A stretch of 64,000 nucleotides of DNA from Chromobacterium vaccinii (GCF_000971335.1 NZ_JZJL01000022.1:1-64000); one strand, 5' to 3'; positions 12,186 through 21,480 are shown, numbered from the stretch's first letter. The notes: a model not told the origin generated them from the letters alone. Numbers and translations are program-made.

Positions 12186-12275
12186 TAAACGCAAGCGCGA
12201 AAAGCCCCGTCTCCCCTTTACCGGCGGGCCTGCCCGTGTTAACAAGATGGAAGACGACAACAACAAGGTAGTCCC

Positions 12276-12908
12276 ATGCCCCTGAAACGTTATGGTGCCG
12301 ACTGCGCATTGCTGGTGGTGGATGTGCAGAACAGTTTCTGTCCCGGCGGCGAACTGGCCGTGCCGGGCGGAGACGAAGTGGTGCCCTTGATCAACCACCT
12401 GTCGCTGCTGTTCGAAAACGTGGTGCTGACCCAGGACTGGCATCCGGCCGGGCACGTGTCGTTCGCCTCCCGCCATCCCGGCATGCAGCCCTTCCAAAGC
12501 TTGGACCTGCCCTACGGCCCGCAGACGCTATGGCCGGACCATTGCGTCGCCGGCAGCCATGGCGCCGATTTCCACCCCGAACTGGAAACCGAGCACGCCC
12601 GGCTGATCGTGCGCAAGGGCGTCCACGCCCAGGTGGACAGCTATTCCGCCTTCGTCGAAGCCGACCGCGCCGCCACCACCGGCCTGGCCGCTTACTTGAA
12701 CGCCCTGGGCGTCAAAAGGGTATGGCTGGCCGGCCTCGCCACCGATTTCTGCGTCGCCTGGAGCGCCATCGACGCCCGCGCCGCGGGTTTCGAGACTTTC
12801 GTGGTGGAGGATGCCTGCCGGGCGATAGACATGGACGGTTCGCTGGCCGAAGCCTGGATGGAAATGCGCCAGGCCGGCGTCAAGCGGCTGCGATCCGACG
12901 AGGTGTGA
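12276..12908 (+). CDS. pncA: Nicotinamidase
   Basis: Isochorismatase-fold hydrolase that converts nicotinamide to nicotinate in NAD salvage. 210 residues. The catalytic triad is visible: Asp in VVDVQNSFCPGGELAVPGG, Lys in IVRKGVH, and Cys in LATDFCVAWSA. Metal-binding residues occur in DWHPAGHVSFASRHPG. It is divergent from copA and appears monocistronic, with a bidirectional terminator after it. Confidence 0.93.
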   Translation: MPLKRYGADCALLVVDVQNSFCPGGELAVPGGDEVVPLINHLSLLFENVVLTQDWHPAGHVSFASRHPGMQPFQSLDLPYGPQTLWPDHCVAGSHGADFHPELETEHARLIVRKGVHAQVDSYSAFVEADRAATTGLAAYLNALGVKRVWLAGLATDFCVAWSAIDARAAGFETFVVEDACRAIDMDGSLAEAWMEMRQAGVKRLRSDEV

Positions 12909-12920
12909 CGCCACAATAAA

Positions 12921-12950
12921 AACGGGGAGAATCGCTCTCCCCGTTTCGCT
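12921..12950. terminator. Bidirectional terminator between pncA and corA
   Basis: A perfect 10-base stem (AACGGGGAGA / TCTCCCCGTT) with an ATCGC loop lies between the convergent pncA and corA genes. Confidence 0.75.
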
Positions 12951-12965
12951 TTTCCCGCCAGCGGG

Positions 12966-14030
12966 TCAAATCCACCGCCGCTTCCAGAACCACCAGCCCA
13001 TGCCGGCGGAAATCCCGCCCATCGCCAGCAGCACCACGTAGTAGCCGTAACGCCACTTCAGCTCCGGCATGTTCTCGAAGTTCATCCCGTAGATGCCGGC
13101 GATCAGCGTCAGCGGCATGAAGATCATCGTGATCACCGTCAGAACCCGCATCTGCAGATTGAGCCGGTGAGACTGAGTGGACAGGTAGAGGTCCATCATG
13201 TCGCCGACCATCTCGCGGTTCATTTCCAGCGATTCCAGCACGTGGACCACGTGGTCGTAGGCGTCGCGCAGATAGACGCGGGTATCCTCGCCGAAGCGCT
13301 CCTCGTCGCCGCGGTTCAGCGACAGCAGCACCTCGCGCAGCGGCAGCAGCGCGCGCCTGAGCTTCAGGCAATCGCGCTTCAGGCGCTGGATCTGGCGCAG
13401 CACGCCGTTGTCGCGCCCTGCCAGCAGCTGGCCGTCGGTGCGCTCCACCTTATCGTTGAACTGGCCGAGCACGCCGAAGTAGTCGTCGATGATGGCGTCC
13501 AGCAGCGAATAGGCCAGGTAGTCGGCGCCGCGCCTGCGCAACGCGCCTCGGCCCTTGCGCAGCCGCTCGCGCACCTGCTCGAACACGCCGGTGGGCTTCT
13601 CCTGGAACGACAGCACGAAGCCGTCGCCCAGCACCAGGTACATCTGGTCGGATTGCAGCCGTCCGCCCTGCTGGTAATCGAACACGCGGCAGGCCAGGAA
13701 CAGATAGTCTTCGTAGTCCTCCAGCTTGGGCCGCTGGCGGGCGTTGAGGATGTCCTCCTGCACCAGCGGGTGCAAGCCGAAACGCTCGCCTATCGCCTGG
13801 ATGGCGGCGGCGTCGCTCAGGCCATAGACGTTGAGCCACAGCACCTCGCCGCGGCGGCGGTAGCTGGCCAGATTGGACAGCGGCAAGTCGGCCAGCTCGA
13901 TCGCCTCGTCGCCGCAGAAGTCGAACAAGGACAGCTTGGTGCCCGCGTGCTTGGCCTCGCCCACCGGCAGCAGCGTTCCCGCCTGCTCGCCCAGCGTCGG
14001 CAGCCTCTCCTTCAGTTCCGGATGGCGCAT
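12966..14030 (-). CDS. corA: Magnesium/cobalt transporter CorA
   Basis: 354-residue CorA-family divalent cation channel. The selectivity signature GIYGMNFENMPEL lies between the two C-terminal transmembrane helices, and the protein ends in the basic KRRWI. The long N-terminal domain is cytoplasmic. The ATG at 14030 lies just past the ppx stop (14038-14040), so the two genes are probably co-transcribed. An earlier in-frame ATG inside ppx (14072) is less likely. Confidence 0.92.
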   Translation of the reverse strand: MRHPELKERLPTLGEQAGTLLPVGEAKHAGTKLSLFDFCGDEAIELADLPLSNLASYRRRGEVLWLNVYGLSDAAAIQAIGERFGLHPLVQEDILNARQRPKLEDYEDYLFLACRVFDYQQGGRLQSDQMYLVLGDGFVLSFQEKPTGVFEQVRERLRKGRGALRRRGADYLAYSLLDAIIDDYFGVLGQFNDKVERTDGQLLAGRDNGVLRQIQRLKRDCLKLRRALLPLREVLLSLNRGDEERFGEDTRVYLRDAYDHVVHVLESLEMNREMVGDMMDLYLSTQSHRLNLQMRVLTVITMIFMPLTLIAGIYGMNFENMPELKWRYGYYVVLLAMGGISAGMGWWFWKRRWI

Positions 14031-14037
14031 GGACGGC

Positions 14038-15537
14038 CTATTTCTGCACGATGTCGAGCTGGAAGCCGACATTCTTCCATTGGCCCACTTCCTGCTGGAA
14101 GCTGCTGGCCGACAGCGGGTTGGCCTCCAGCCAGTCTCCGCTCAGCGACAGCGTGAAGCCGCGCGCGTGCTGGCTCAGGTCCAGCTCGGCCGGCAGCGCG
14201 GCGTTGATGCGGCTGCGGTAGAACAGCACCGCCACGCGCAGCGCCACCACCGCCTGCCACAAGGCCGGCTGGCTGATGTATTGCGCCATCTTGCCCATGT
14301 CGCCGCGGTGGCCCAGCACGATGGCGGCCAGCGTGGCCTGCTCGCGCTTGGAGAAGCCCGGCATGTCGGCGTTCTGCAGGATATAGGCCGAATGCTTGTG
14401 GTAGGCGGTGTGGGCGATGGTCAGGCCGATCTCGTGCAGCTTGGCCGCCCACGACAGGCGCTTGAGCATGTCCTGGTCGACGTCCTCGCCGGCCAGCATC
14501 CGGTACAGGCGCTCGGCCAGCTGGTTGACGCGCTCGGCCTGCTGGGTGTCGGCGTGGTAGCGGCGCTTGAACAGCGCCACCGTGCTGTCGCGCATGTCCT
14601 TCTCGCGCTGGCGGCCCAGCAGATCGTAGAGCACGCCGTCGCGCAGCGCGCCCTCGGTGACGATCATCTTCTCGACTTCCAGCTCCTCGAACACCGCGAT
14701 CATGATGGCGAGGCCGCCGGCCAGCACCGGCGCGCGGTCGGCCTTCAGGCCGTTTACCTTGACCGCGTCTATGCTGCCCTGCTTGATCAGGACTTCTCGC
14801 AGCTGCTCCATGCCGGCCAGGGTGATGTCGGCGCGGCTCCAGTCGTTGATCTCCAGCACGTCGCGCAGCGAGCGCGCGGTGCCGGAGGTGCCGACGGCGA
14901 GCTGCCACTCGCTGGGGCGGTATTCGTGGCGGATGCGCTGGATCTCGTTGCGGGCGGCCAGCGTGGCGTCGCGGAAATTGCCGCGGGTCAGCTTGCCGTC
15001 CGGGAAAAAGCGCATCGTGTAGCTGACGCAGCCCAGCGGCAGGCTTTCGGTGACCAGCGCCTTGTAATGGCTGCCGATGATGAATTCGGTGGAGCCGCCG
15101 CCGATGTCCACCACCATCCGGCGCTCCTTGGTGTCCGGCAGCGAGTGGGCGGCGCCCAGGTAGATCAGCCGCGCCTCTTCGCGCCCGGCGATCACTTCGA
15201 TCGGGAAGCCCAGCCGCTCCTCGGCCTCGGAGATGAAGGCCGGCGCGTTCCTGGCCACGCGCAGCGTGTTGGTGCCGACCACGCGGACCTGGGCCGGCAC
15301 AAAGCCGCGCAGCCGCTCGCCGAAACGGGCCAGGCAGGCCAGCGCGCGCTCCTGGGTGTCGTCGTTCAGGTGTTTGTCTGCGGTGAGGCCGGCGCCCAGG
15401 CGCACGGTTTCTTTCATCACGTCCAGGGCGTACAGCTGGTCGTCCACCACGCGGGACACTTGCAGCCGGAAGCTGTTGGAACCCAGATCGATGGTGGCCA
15501 GCACGGTGTGCGGGGGCGTGGCGTGTGTCAAGGACAC
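14038..15537 (-). CDS. ppx: Exopolyphosphatase, Ppx/GppA family
   Basis: Hydrolyses terminal phosphates of polyphosphate or pppGpp; the two activities cannot be separated by eye. ASKHA-fold motifs are seen: IDLGSNSFRLQV near the N-terminus and VVDIGGGSTEFIIG. A C-terminal HD-like region (WAAKLHEIGLTIAHTAYHKHSAYIL) is present. A GTG at 15537 or TTG at 15531 is the likely start, because the family begins just before TVLATIDLGSNS; an ATG at 15639 would fall inside a hairpin. About 499 residues. It lies downstream of phoU, linking polyphosphate and phosphate control. Confidence 0.9.
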   Translation of the reverse strand: MSLTHATPPHTVLATIDLGSNSFRLQVSRVVDDQLYALDVMKETVRLGAGLTADKHLNDDTQERALACLARFGERLRGFVPAQVRVVGTNTLRVARNAPAFISEAEERLGFPIEVIAGREEARLIYLGAAHSLPDTKERRMVVDIGGGSTEFIIGSHYKALVTESLPLGCVSYTMRFFPDGKLTRGNFRDATLAARNEIQRIRHEYRPSEWQLAVGTSGTARSLRDVLEINDWSRADITLAGMEQLREVLIKQGSIDAVKVNGLKADRAPVLAGGLAIMIAVFEELEVEKMIVTEGALRDGVLYDLLGRQREKDMRDSTVALFKRRYHADTQQAERVNQLAERLYRMLAGEDVDQDMLKRLSWAAKLHEIGLTIAHTAYHKHSAYILQNADMPGFSKREQATLAAIVLGHRGDMGKMAQYISQPALWQAVVALRVAVLFYRSRINAALPAELDLSQHARGFTLSLSGDWLEANPLSASSFQQEVGQWKNVGFQLDIVQK

Positions 15538-15605
15538 CCCTTTTCTTGTTCGGTTGCGCCCGCGGGGCCGCAGCGGAGCGAACAATGCCCTGCGCGCCCG
15601 GCAAG

Positions 15606-15643
15606 CAAAATGGCGGTAACCGCGAGATGTTACCGCCATTTTG
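15606..15643 (-). terminator. Perfect 15-bp hairpin between phoU and ppx
   Basis: CAAAATGGCGGTAAC pairs exactly with GTTACCGCCATTTTG around an 8-base loop. On the minus strand the 3' arm ends in TTTTG, so it may end or reduce phoU transcription before ppx. Confidence 0.6.
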
Positions 15644-15672
15644 CGCTCAGCGTCATGTCCGGACCGCGCCGC

Positions 15673-16377
15673 TCAGCGCCCCATGGTTTCGCGCTTGATG
15701 TCTTCCAGCGTGGTGTGGCGGATGTCCTTGCCCTTGACCAGATAGACCACGTATTCGGAGATGTTCTTGGCGTGGTCGCCGATGCGCTCGATGGCCTTGG
15801 AGATGAACAGCGTGTCGATCGACATGCTGATGGTGCGCGGATCTTCCATCATGAAGGTGATCAGCTGGCGCAGCTCGGACGCGAAATTCTCGTCCAGCCG
15901 CTGATCTTCCTCGGCCAGCTCCAGCGCGGCGCTGGTGTCCAGCCGGGCGAAGGCGTCCAGCGCGCGGCGCAGCATCGCCAGCGCCACGTCGGCCATCTTC
16001 TCGATTTCGCGGAAGCGCGGCATCTGGAAACGCTCGGACTGGTGGATGGTCTTGCCCATCCGCGCGATCTTGGCCGCCTCGTCGCCGATGCGCTCCAGAT
16101 CGGTGATGATCTTGATCACGGTGAAGACGATGCGCAGATCGCTGGCGGCCGGCTGGCGGCGCGCGATGATGTGCAGGCAGTCGTCGTCGATGCCGACTTC
16201 CATCGCGTTGACCAGCGCGTCCTCGGCCATCACCTTGTCCAGGCGCGGCACGTCGCCGGCCATCAGGGCATCGACGGCGGACAGGATCTGCTGCTCCACC
16301 AGGCCGCCCATCTGCAGCACACGGGTACGGATGGTTTCCAGCTCCAGATCGAACTGCTTGGAAATGTGTTCTGCCAT
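15673..16377 (-). CDS. phoU: Phosphate-signalling regulator PhoU
   Basis: 234-residue helical protein that represses the PhoR/PhoB response when phosphate is plentiful and interacts with the Pst transporter. The family pattern is clear: EHISKQFDLELETIRTRVLQMGGLVE at the start, DEAAKIARM in the first half, and SIDTLFISKAIERIGDHAKNISEYVVYL near the end. No pst genes are adjacent. It sits between rpiA and ppx, and a Pho box lies directly upstream, so it is probably PhoB-controlled. Confidence 0.95.
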   Translation of the reverse strand: MAEHISKQFDLELETIRTRVLQMGGLVEQQILSAVDALMAGDVPRLDKVMAEDALVNAMEVGIDDDCLHIIARRQPAASDLRIVFTVIKIITDLERIGDEAAKIARMGKTIHQSERFQMPRFREIEKMADVALAMLRRALDAFARLDTSAALELAEEDQRLDENFASELRQLITFMMEDPRTISMSIDTLFISKAIERIGDHAKNISEYVVYLVKGKDIRHTTLEDIKRETMGR

Positions 16378-16408
16378 GTTTGCCTCGGAAATCTCGCGAA
16401 AATGGTAA

Positions 16409-16442
16409 ATTGTAAGACAAGCAGATGACAGCCGCGTGACAT
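16409..16442 (-). promoter_or_regulatory. Pho box and -10 element of phoU
   Basis: On the minus strand three 7-base repeats with an 11-base period occur: ATGTCAC (16436-16442), CTGTCAT (16425-16431) and TTGTCTT (16414-16420). The middle one matches the PhoB half-site consensus exactly. A TACAAT -10 (16409-16414) lies 10 bases beyond the middle repeat, the geometry expected when PhoB replaces a -35 element. Confidence 0.7.
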
Positions 16443-16492
16443 GCCATCTTCGCCCGGCCGCGTCCAGCCGGCCGGGACGGACAGGATTCGCC

Positions 16493-17152
16493 TCAGCGCA
16501 GCACTTCCACGCCGCTCTGCTTGCCCAGCACCAGCACGTCGGCGCGGCGGCGGGCGAACAGGCCGCAGGTGACGACGCCGGCGATGTGGTTGATGATTTC
16601 CTCCAGCTCCACCGGCTTCATGATCTGCAGGCCGTGCACGTCCAGGATCACGTTGCCGTTGTCGGTGGTCACGCCCTGGCGCAGTTCCGGGTGGCCGCCC
16701 AGACGCACCAGCTCGCGCGCGACGTAGCTGCGCGCCATCGGAATCACCTCGATCGGCAGCGGGAAGGCGCCCAGCATCGCCACGTACTTCTGCTCGTCGG
16801 CGATGCAGATGAACTCGTCGGCCACGCCGGCGACGATCTTCTCGCGCGTCAGCGCCGCGCCGCCGCCCTTGATCATGTGCAGGTGGTGGTTGATCTCGTC
16901 GGCGCCGTCGATATACACCGGCAGCTTTTCCACTTCGTTCAGGTCGAACACCGGGATGTGGTGCGCCTTCAGCCGCGCGGTGGAGGCCTCGGAGCTGGAT
17001 ACCGCTCCCTTGATGCGCCCCTTGATGCCGGCCAATTCCTCGATGAACAGATTGACGGTGCTGCCGGTGCCCACGCCGATGATGGCGTCTTCCGGCACGA
17101 ATTCCAGCGCCTTTTTGGCGACGGCGAGTTTCAGTTGATCCTGGGTCAGCAT
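16493..17152 (-). CDS. rpiA: Ribose-5-phosphate isomerase A
   Basis: Interconverts ribose-5-phosphate and ribulose-5-phosphate in the pentose phosphate pathway. 219 residues. The motifs [41 protein letters not shown] and [14 protein letters not shown] are diagnostic. The start at 17152 has AGGAGG eight bases upstream. It is in line with ispF upstream and phoU downstream but has gaps on both sides. Confidence 0.95.
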   Translation of the reverse strand: MLTQDQLKLAVAKKALEFVPEDAIIGVGTGSTVNLFIEELAGIKGRIKGAVSSSEASTARLKAHHIPVFDLNEVEKLPVYIDGADEINHHLHMIKGGGAALTREKIVAGVADEFICIADEQKYVAMLGAFPLPIEVIPMARSYVARELVRLGGHPELRQGVTTDNGNVILDVHGLQIMKPVELEEIINHIAGVVTCGLFARRRADVLVLGKQSGVEVLR

Positions 17153-17359
17153 GATGGGGCCTCCTGGTTGGTGTTGTGCCGCCCATGCCCGGCATGAGCG
17201 ATGATGCGCGATTATCCCATAAGCGGACTGCGCCGGCATGACGCCTGGCCGCTTGTTCAAAATCTTGCGGAGCAAGTTGCCCGAGGCTCGCCAAGGCGGG
17301 CCATTCAAGCCACGCGGCGCAGAGGCTCGGCTCTGGATCAGCGGTTTTGGCCGCGGCGC

Positions 17360-17836
17360 TTAGGCCGGCATCAGCAGGCAGACCGCCTGCGCCTCTATCG
17401 CCTCGCAGCGGCCCAGATAACCCAGCTTCTCGTTGGTCTTGCCCTTGACATTGACCGCGCCGACATCCAGCCCCAGATCCGCCGCGATATTGGCGCGCAT
17501 CGCGTCGATGTGCGGCGCGAGCTTCGGTTTTTGCGCGATCAGCGTGCTGTCCACATTGACCGGCCGCCAGCCGGCGGCCCGCACCCGCGCCGCCGCTTCG
17601 CGCAGCAGCGCGCGGCTGTCCGCGCCCTTGAACTCGGCGGCGGTGTCCGGGAAATGGCGGCCGATGTCGCCAAGCGCGGCGGCGCCCAGCAGCGCGTCGG
17701 TGATCGCGTGCAGCAGCGCGTCGGCGTCCGAGTGGCCGAGCAGGCCCTTGTCGTGCGGGACGTCCACTCCGCCCAGGATCAGCGGGCGGCCTTCCACCAA
17801 TTGGTGCACGTCGTAGCCTTGTCCGATGCGAAACAT
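17360..17836 (-). CDS. ispF: 2-C-methyl-D-erythritol 2,4-cyclodiphosphate synthase
   Basis: Fifth step of the MEP isoprenoid pathway, forming the cyclodiphosphate with loss of CMP. 158 residues. [13 protein letters not shown] with the zinc-binding Dx[20 protein letters not shown] and [18 protein letters not shown] are all family signatures. It follows ispD by 15 bases in the same direction, so the two pathway steps are coupled. Confidence 0.96.
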   Translation of the reverse strand: MFRIGQGYDVHQLVEGRPLILGGVDVPHDKGLLGHSDADALLHAITDALLGAAALGDIGRHFPDTAAEFKGADSRALLREAAARVRAAGWRPVNVDSTLIAQKPKLAPHIDAMRANIAADLGLDVGAVNVKGKTNEKLGYLGRCEAIEAQAVCLLMPA

Positions 17837-17851
17837 GTTCTTCCTTGCTGT

Positions 17852-18538
17852 TCAGTAGTCTTCGCGCGCGGCCAGGATGGCGCGGGCCAGCGCCAGATCG
17901 CGCGGATAGGTGACCTTGAAGTTCTGCGCGTCGCCCTCCACCAGCAGCGGCTTCAATCCCAGGCGCTCGACGGCGGCCGCCTCGTCGGTGATGTCCTCGG
18001 CCGCCACGCCGCGCAGCGCGTTCTCCAGCACGCCGGCGCGGAACATCTGCGGCGTCTGCGCCAGCCACAGGCCTTTGCGCGGCACGGTGGCGGCGACATG
18101 GCCGTCGGCGTCGGCGCGTTTGACGGTGTCGGGCACCGGCAGCGCCAGCAGGCCGCCCACCGCATGGCCGGACAAGGCGGCGATCAGGCGCTCCACGGCA
18201 GCCACCGACAGGCAGCAGCGCGCCGCGTCGTGCACCAGCACCCAGTCGTCCCCGGCGCAGGCGAGCGCGGCCAATCCATTGGCCACGCTTTCGGCGCGGC
18301 TGGCGCCGCCGACTCGGCGCACCGACAGCTTGGGCAGATCCCAGTCGAAACCGTCGAACCATTCGTCCTGCGGCGACACCACCACCGCCACTTCGTCCAC
18401 TCCCGGCACCGCCGCCAGCGTGGCCAGGGTGTGCCACATCAATGGCTTGCCGTTCAATTGCAGATATTGCTTGGGGCTGGGCGCGCCGAAGCGGCTGCCG
18501 GAGCCCGCCGCCGGCACCAGCGCGATCATTCTGGCCAT
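17852..18538 (-). CDS. ispD: 2-C-methyl-D-erythritol 4-phosphate cytidylyltransferase
   Basis: Third step of the MEP pathway, activating MEP with CTP. 228 residues. The nucleotide-binding N-terminus ALVPAAGSGSRFGAPSPKQYLQL is clear, as is WVLVHDAARCCLS. The second Cys replaces the Pro usual in HDAARPC, a mild deviation. The start lies four bases after the dnaQ stop, so dnaQ-ispD-ispF is one transcription unit. Confidence 0.95.
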   Translation of the reverse strand: MARMIALVPAAGSGSRFGAPSPKQYLQLNGKPLMWHTLATLAAVPGVDEVAVVVSPQDEWFDGFDWDLPKLSVRRVGGASRAESVANGLAALACAGDDWVLVHDAARCCLSVAAVERLIAALSGHAVGGLLALPVPDTVKRADADGHVAATVPRKGLWLAQTPQMFRAGVLENALRGVAAEDITDEAAAVERLGLKPLLVEGDAQNFKVTYPRDLALARAILAAREDY

Positions 18539-18542
18539 CGCC

Positions 18543-19259
18543 TCAATCCCCCGCCTGCGCCGGCTGCTCCAGGCCGCGCCAGACGCAGGCTCCCTTCACC
18601 GTCTTGTCCAACACATCCAGATAAGCCTGATGCTCGGCCTCTTCGGCCTCGCTGGCGGCCAGCACTTTCAGCGGCTTGCGCTCGAACTGGATGGCGCCGG
18701 CGTCCCCCGGCAGTTCCACCTCGATGTCCATCGCCAGGCTTTCCTGGCCGCGCGTCATCCATAGATAGACTTCGGACAACAGCTCGCAGTCCACCAGCGC
18801 GCCGTGCAGGGTCCGGTTGGAGCGGTCGATCTCGAAGCGGTCGCACAAGGCGTCCAGGCTGTTGCGCTTGCCGGGGAACATGTCCCGCGCTTCGCGCAGC
18901 GTGTCGATCACGCTGGCGCAAAGCTTGTCGATCGGCTCGATGCCGATCTTGGCGAACTCGGCGTTGAGGAAGCCGATGTCGAAGGGCGCGTTGTGGATGA
19001 TCAGCTCTGCGCCGCGCAGAAAATCGGCGATTTCCTGCCCAACCTTGGAGAACACCGGCTTGCCGTCCAGGAACTCCAGCGAGATGCCGTGCACGCGCTG
19101 GGCATCGGGATCGATCTCCCGCTGCGGATGGATGTAAAGATGCAGATGCTTGCCGGTCAGCTTGCGGCCGACCATTTCCAGGCCGGCGAACTCAATGATG
19201 CGGTGGCCTTGCTGCGGATCGAGACCGGTGGTTTCGGTATCGAGAATAATCTGTCTCAT
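18543..19259 (-). CDS. dnaQ: DNA polymerase III epsilon subunit (proofreading)
   Basis: 3'-5' exonuclease of the replicative polymerase, 238 residues. DEDDh-type motifs: ExoI DTETTGLD, ExoII around LIIHNAPFDIGFLNAEF, and ExoIII HGALVDCELLSEVYL with the His and Asp. A C-terminal tail of about 60 residues should bind the alpha subunit. It follows rnhA in the same direction, the order also found in gammaproteobacteria, where the pair is divergent. Confidence 0.95.
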   Translation of the reverse strand: MRQIILDTETTGLDPQQGHRIIEFAGLEMVGRKLTGKHLHLYIHPQREIDPDAQRVHGISLEFLDGKPVFSKVGQEIADFLRGAELIIHNAPFDIGFLNAEFAKIGIEPIDKLCASVIDTLREARDMFPGKRNSLDALCDRFEIDRSNRTLHGALVDCELLSEVYLWMTRGQESLAMDIEVELPGDAGAIQFERKPLKVLAASEAEEAEHQAYLDVLDKTVKGACVWRGLEQPAQAGD

Positions 19260-19311
19260 GCTGCGTCCTGCCTGCGAAGCCGTATCGACGGCGCCGCGGC
19301 GTGTCTACTGG

Positions 19312-19755
19312 TCAGACCGACTCCACGCCCTTGTTGGCGAGTTGATCGGCTCTCTCGTTGAACTCGTGGCCGGAGTGGCCCTTCACCCAGCGCCATTCCA
19401 CATCCAGATGGCGGTTGCGCTCGGCGTCCAGTTCCTGCCACAGGTCGGCGTTCTTCACCGGCTCCTTGGCCGCGGTTTTCCAGCCTCGCGCCTTCCAGCC
19501 GTGTATCCATTCGGAAATGCCCTTCTGCACATACTGGGAGTCGGTATAGACCACCACCTTGCACGGCCGGTTCAACGCCGCCAGGGCCCGGATCACGGCC
19601 ATGATTTCCATTCTATTGTTGGTGGTGCCGCGCTCGCCGCCGAACAATTCCTTTTCCTTGCCCTTGTAACGCATCAACGCGCCCCAGCCGCCGGGGCCGG
19701 GATTGCCCTTGCAGGCGCCGTCGGTGTAAATCTCGACTCTGTCTTCTGTCGTCAT
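19312..19755 (-). CDS. rnhA: Ribonuclease HI
   Basis: Removes RNA from RNA-DNA hybrids. 147 residues, the usual length. Active-site residues are visible: [17 protein letters not shown] (Asp), [12 protein letters not shown] (Glu), VVYTDSQYV (Asp) and [10 protein letters not shown] (Asp). The histidine loop [10 protein letters not shown] is present. The start lies ten bases after the methyltransferase stop, so they are probably co-transcribed. Confidence 0.96.
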   Translation of the reverse strand: MTTEDRVEIYTDGACKGNPGPGGWGALMRYKGKEKELFGGERGTTNNRMEIMAVIRALAALNRPCKVVVYTDSQYVQKGISEWIHGWKARGWKTAAKEPVKNADLWQELDAERNRHLDVEWRWVKGHSGHEFNERADQLANKGVESV

Positions 19756-19765
19756 GCTGTCTCGT

Positions 19766-20530
19766 TCATTGGCAGGACGATACGCCGTCCCGCTCGGTTG
19801 TTTCCGGCCGCTTGTGCGTGTGCTGGCGCTCGTTGCCCGCCACCACGCCCAGCGCGCCCTTCTTCTTTGCCTGCTGCTTCCAGTTGGGCGTGATCAGCCG
19901 CATGCCGCGCTGGCGCTTGACCGCCTCGATTCCATATACCCCGGCCGCCAAAGGCCACCAGCGCTCGCCCGCGTCTTCCATGAAGCCGCAGCGGCCCAGC
20001 CAGTCCTGGCGCGAAAACGGCGGCGCGTACGCCATGAAGGCGCCTTCCTCCAACTCCAGTTCCAGCAGCGCCAGCCAGTCCTTGATCCGGGGCTGGGTGA
20101 AAAAATTGCCGTTCCAGGGCGCCGATTCCCTGCCCTGGATCAGCCTGCGCACGCCCCACAGCGACAAGGGATTGAAGCCGGTCAGGATCAGCCGCCCCTC
20201 CGGCATCAATACGCGGTCCGCTTCGCGCAGTACCTGGTGCGGCTGGGTGGTAAAATCCAGCACATGGGGCATCACCAGCAGATCCAGGCTGCGGGTTTCG
20301 AACGGCAGGAAGGCGGGATCGCAGCGCACGTCTACGTCGCCATAATCGGCCACCCGGCACTGCCAGGGAATGCGGTTGCCGCTCAAGCAGTCCATTTCCG
20401 GCAACCCGACCTGCACCGCATGGTAGCCGAAGGCGTCGGCCACCGCCCGCTCGAAATATTCCTGCTCGCGCTGCAGCAGGTAACGCCCGAGCTCGGTGCC
20501 GGTCAACCAGGCGCCAAACGAATTTTTCAT
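19766..20530 (-). CDS. SAM-dependent methyltransferase, YafS-like
   Basis: 254-residue class I methyltransferase. The region [45 protein letters not shown] is the post-motif-III part of a ubiquinone/menaquinone-type methyltransferase fold. The C-terminus is basic, with a lysine-rich stretch. Between gloB and rnhA-dnaQ it occupies the position of E. coli yafS. The substrate is unknown. The start codon is 13 bases from the divergent gloB ATG. Confidence 0.8.
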   Translation of the reverse strand: MKNSFGAWLTGTELGRYLLQREQEYFERAVADAFGYHAVQVGLPEMDCLSGNRIPWQCRVADYGDVDVRCDPAFLPFETRSLDLLVMPHVLDFTTQPHQVLREADRVLMPEGRLILTGFNPLSLWGVRRLIQGRESAPWNGNFFTQPRIKDWLALLELELEEGAFMAYAPPFSRQDWLGRCGFMEDAGERWWPLAAGVYGIEAVKRQRGMRLITPNWKQQAKKKGALGVVAGNERQHTHKRPETTERDGVSSCQ

Positions 20531-20543
20531 GGGGGAAAGCCTT

Positions 20544-21311
20544 ATGGCAGCCACGTTTAGCATCGCCCCGGTAGGGGCATTCACTGACAATTATATCTGG
20601 GTTTTGCGCGAGGGCGCGCGCGCCGTCGCCGTAGACCCGGGCGAAGCCGCGCCGCTGCTGCGCTACCTGGAGCAGGAAAAGCTGCGGTTGCAAGCCGTGC
20701 TGATCACCCACCACCATGCCGACCACTGCGGCGGCCTGCCGGAGCTGCTCCGCGCCTGTCCGGGCATTCCTGTCTACGGCCCGGCCGGCATTCCCGGCGT
20801 CAGCCATCCGGTGAGGGAGGGCGACGCCGTTGAGCTGGACATGGGACAGGCCAAGGTGCTGGAAGTGCCCGGCCACACCCTGGACCACCTGGCATACCTG
20901 CTGGAAGACGCTCTGTTTTGCGGCGACACCCTGTTCGCCGCAGGCTGCGGCAGGGTATTCGAAGGCACGCCGGAACAGATGCTGGCTTCGCTGAAAAAAC
21001 TGGCCCGATTGCCGCCGCAAACCAAGGTTTACCCCGCCCACGAATACACGCTGTCCAATCTGCGCTTCGCGCTGGCTGCCGATCAGCATAATCCGATACT
21101 CGCGATGCGCCGCAGCCGCGACAGCGCGCTGCGCGAACGCGGATTGCCCACCCTGCCCAGCACCATCGCGCTGGAAACCGCCAGCAACCCCTTCCTCCGC
21201 AGCGGCGAACCGGCGCTGCGCGAAACGCTGCGGCAGCGCGGCGGACATCCCGGCGACAGCGAGGAAACCTGCTTCGCCATGCTGCGGGAATGGAAGAACG
21301 ATTTTCGCTGA
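20544..21311 (+). CDS. gloB: Hydroxyacylglutathione hydrolase (glyoxalase II)
   Basis: Hydrolyses S-lactoylglutathione, the second step of methylglyoxal detoxification. 255 residues. The metallo-beta-lactamase motif is THHHADHCGG. Further metal ligands occur in VPGHTLDHLAYL and in FCGDTLFAAGCGRVFEGT; VYPAHEYTLSNLRFA supplies the final His and the glutathione site. The ATG at 20544 follows GGGGGAAAG. It is divergent from the methyltransferase gene. Confidence 0.95.
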   Translation: MAATFSIAPVGAFTDNYIWVLREGARAVAVDPGEAAPLLRYLEQEKLRLQAVLITHHHADHCGGLPELLRACPGIPVYGPAGIPGVSHPVREGDAVELDMGQAKVLEVPGHTLDHLAYLLEDALFCGDTLFAAGCGRVFEGTPEQMLASLKKLARLPPQTKVYPAHEYTLSNLRFALAADQHNPILAMRRSRDSALRERGLPTLPSTIALETASNPFLRSGEPALRETLRQRGGHPGDSEETCFAMLREWKNDFR

Positions 21312-21480
21312 CAGGCATGCCGGATACGTAACTTTTCGCAGTCCATCCGCGAAGCCCTTCACTTGCTCGCGAAATGGGCTATAAGCAATGAAAGCGCATG
21401 AAATGATTTGCCTTTTTCAATTGACACCCCCCTGGCGCATGTTTAGCATCGGCCGGAATCAGAAATACGGGCTCGTCTGA

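Noticed and set aside
13873-16428. 851-codon plus-strand open frame opposite corA, ppx and phoU
   Set aside because: It spans three real genes and their hairpin, with shadow-like composition (His, Gln, Val) and no recognisable domain.
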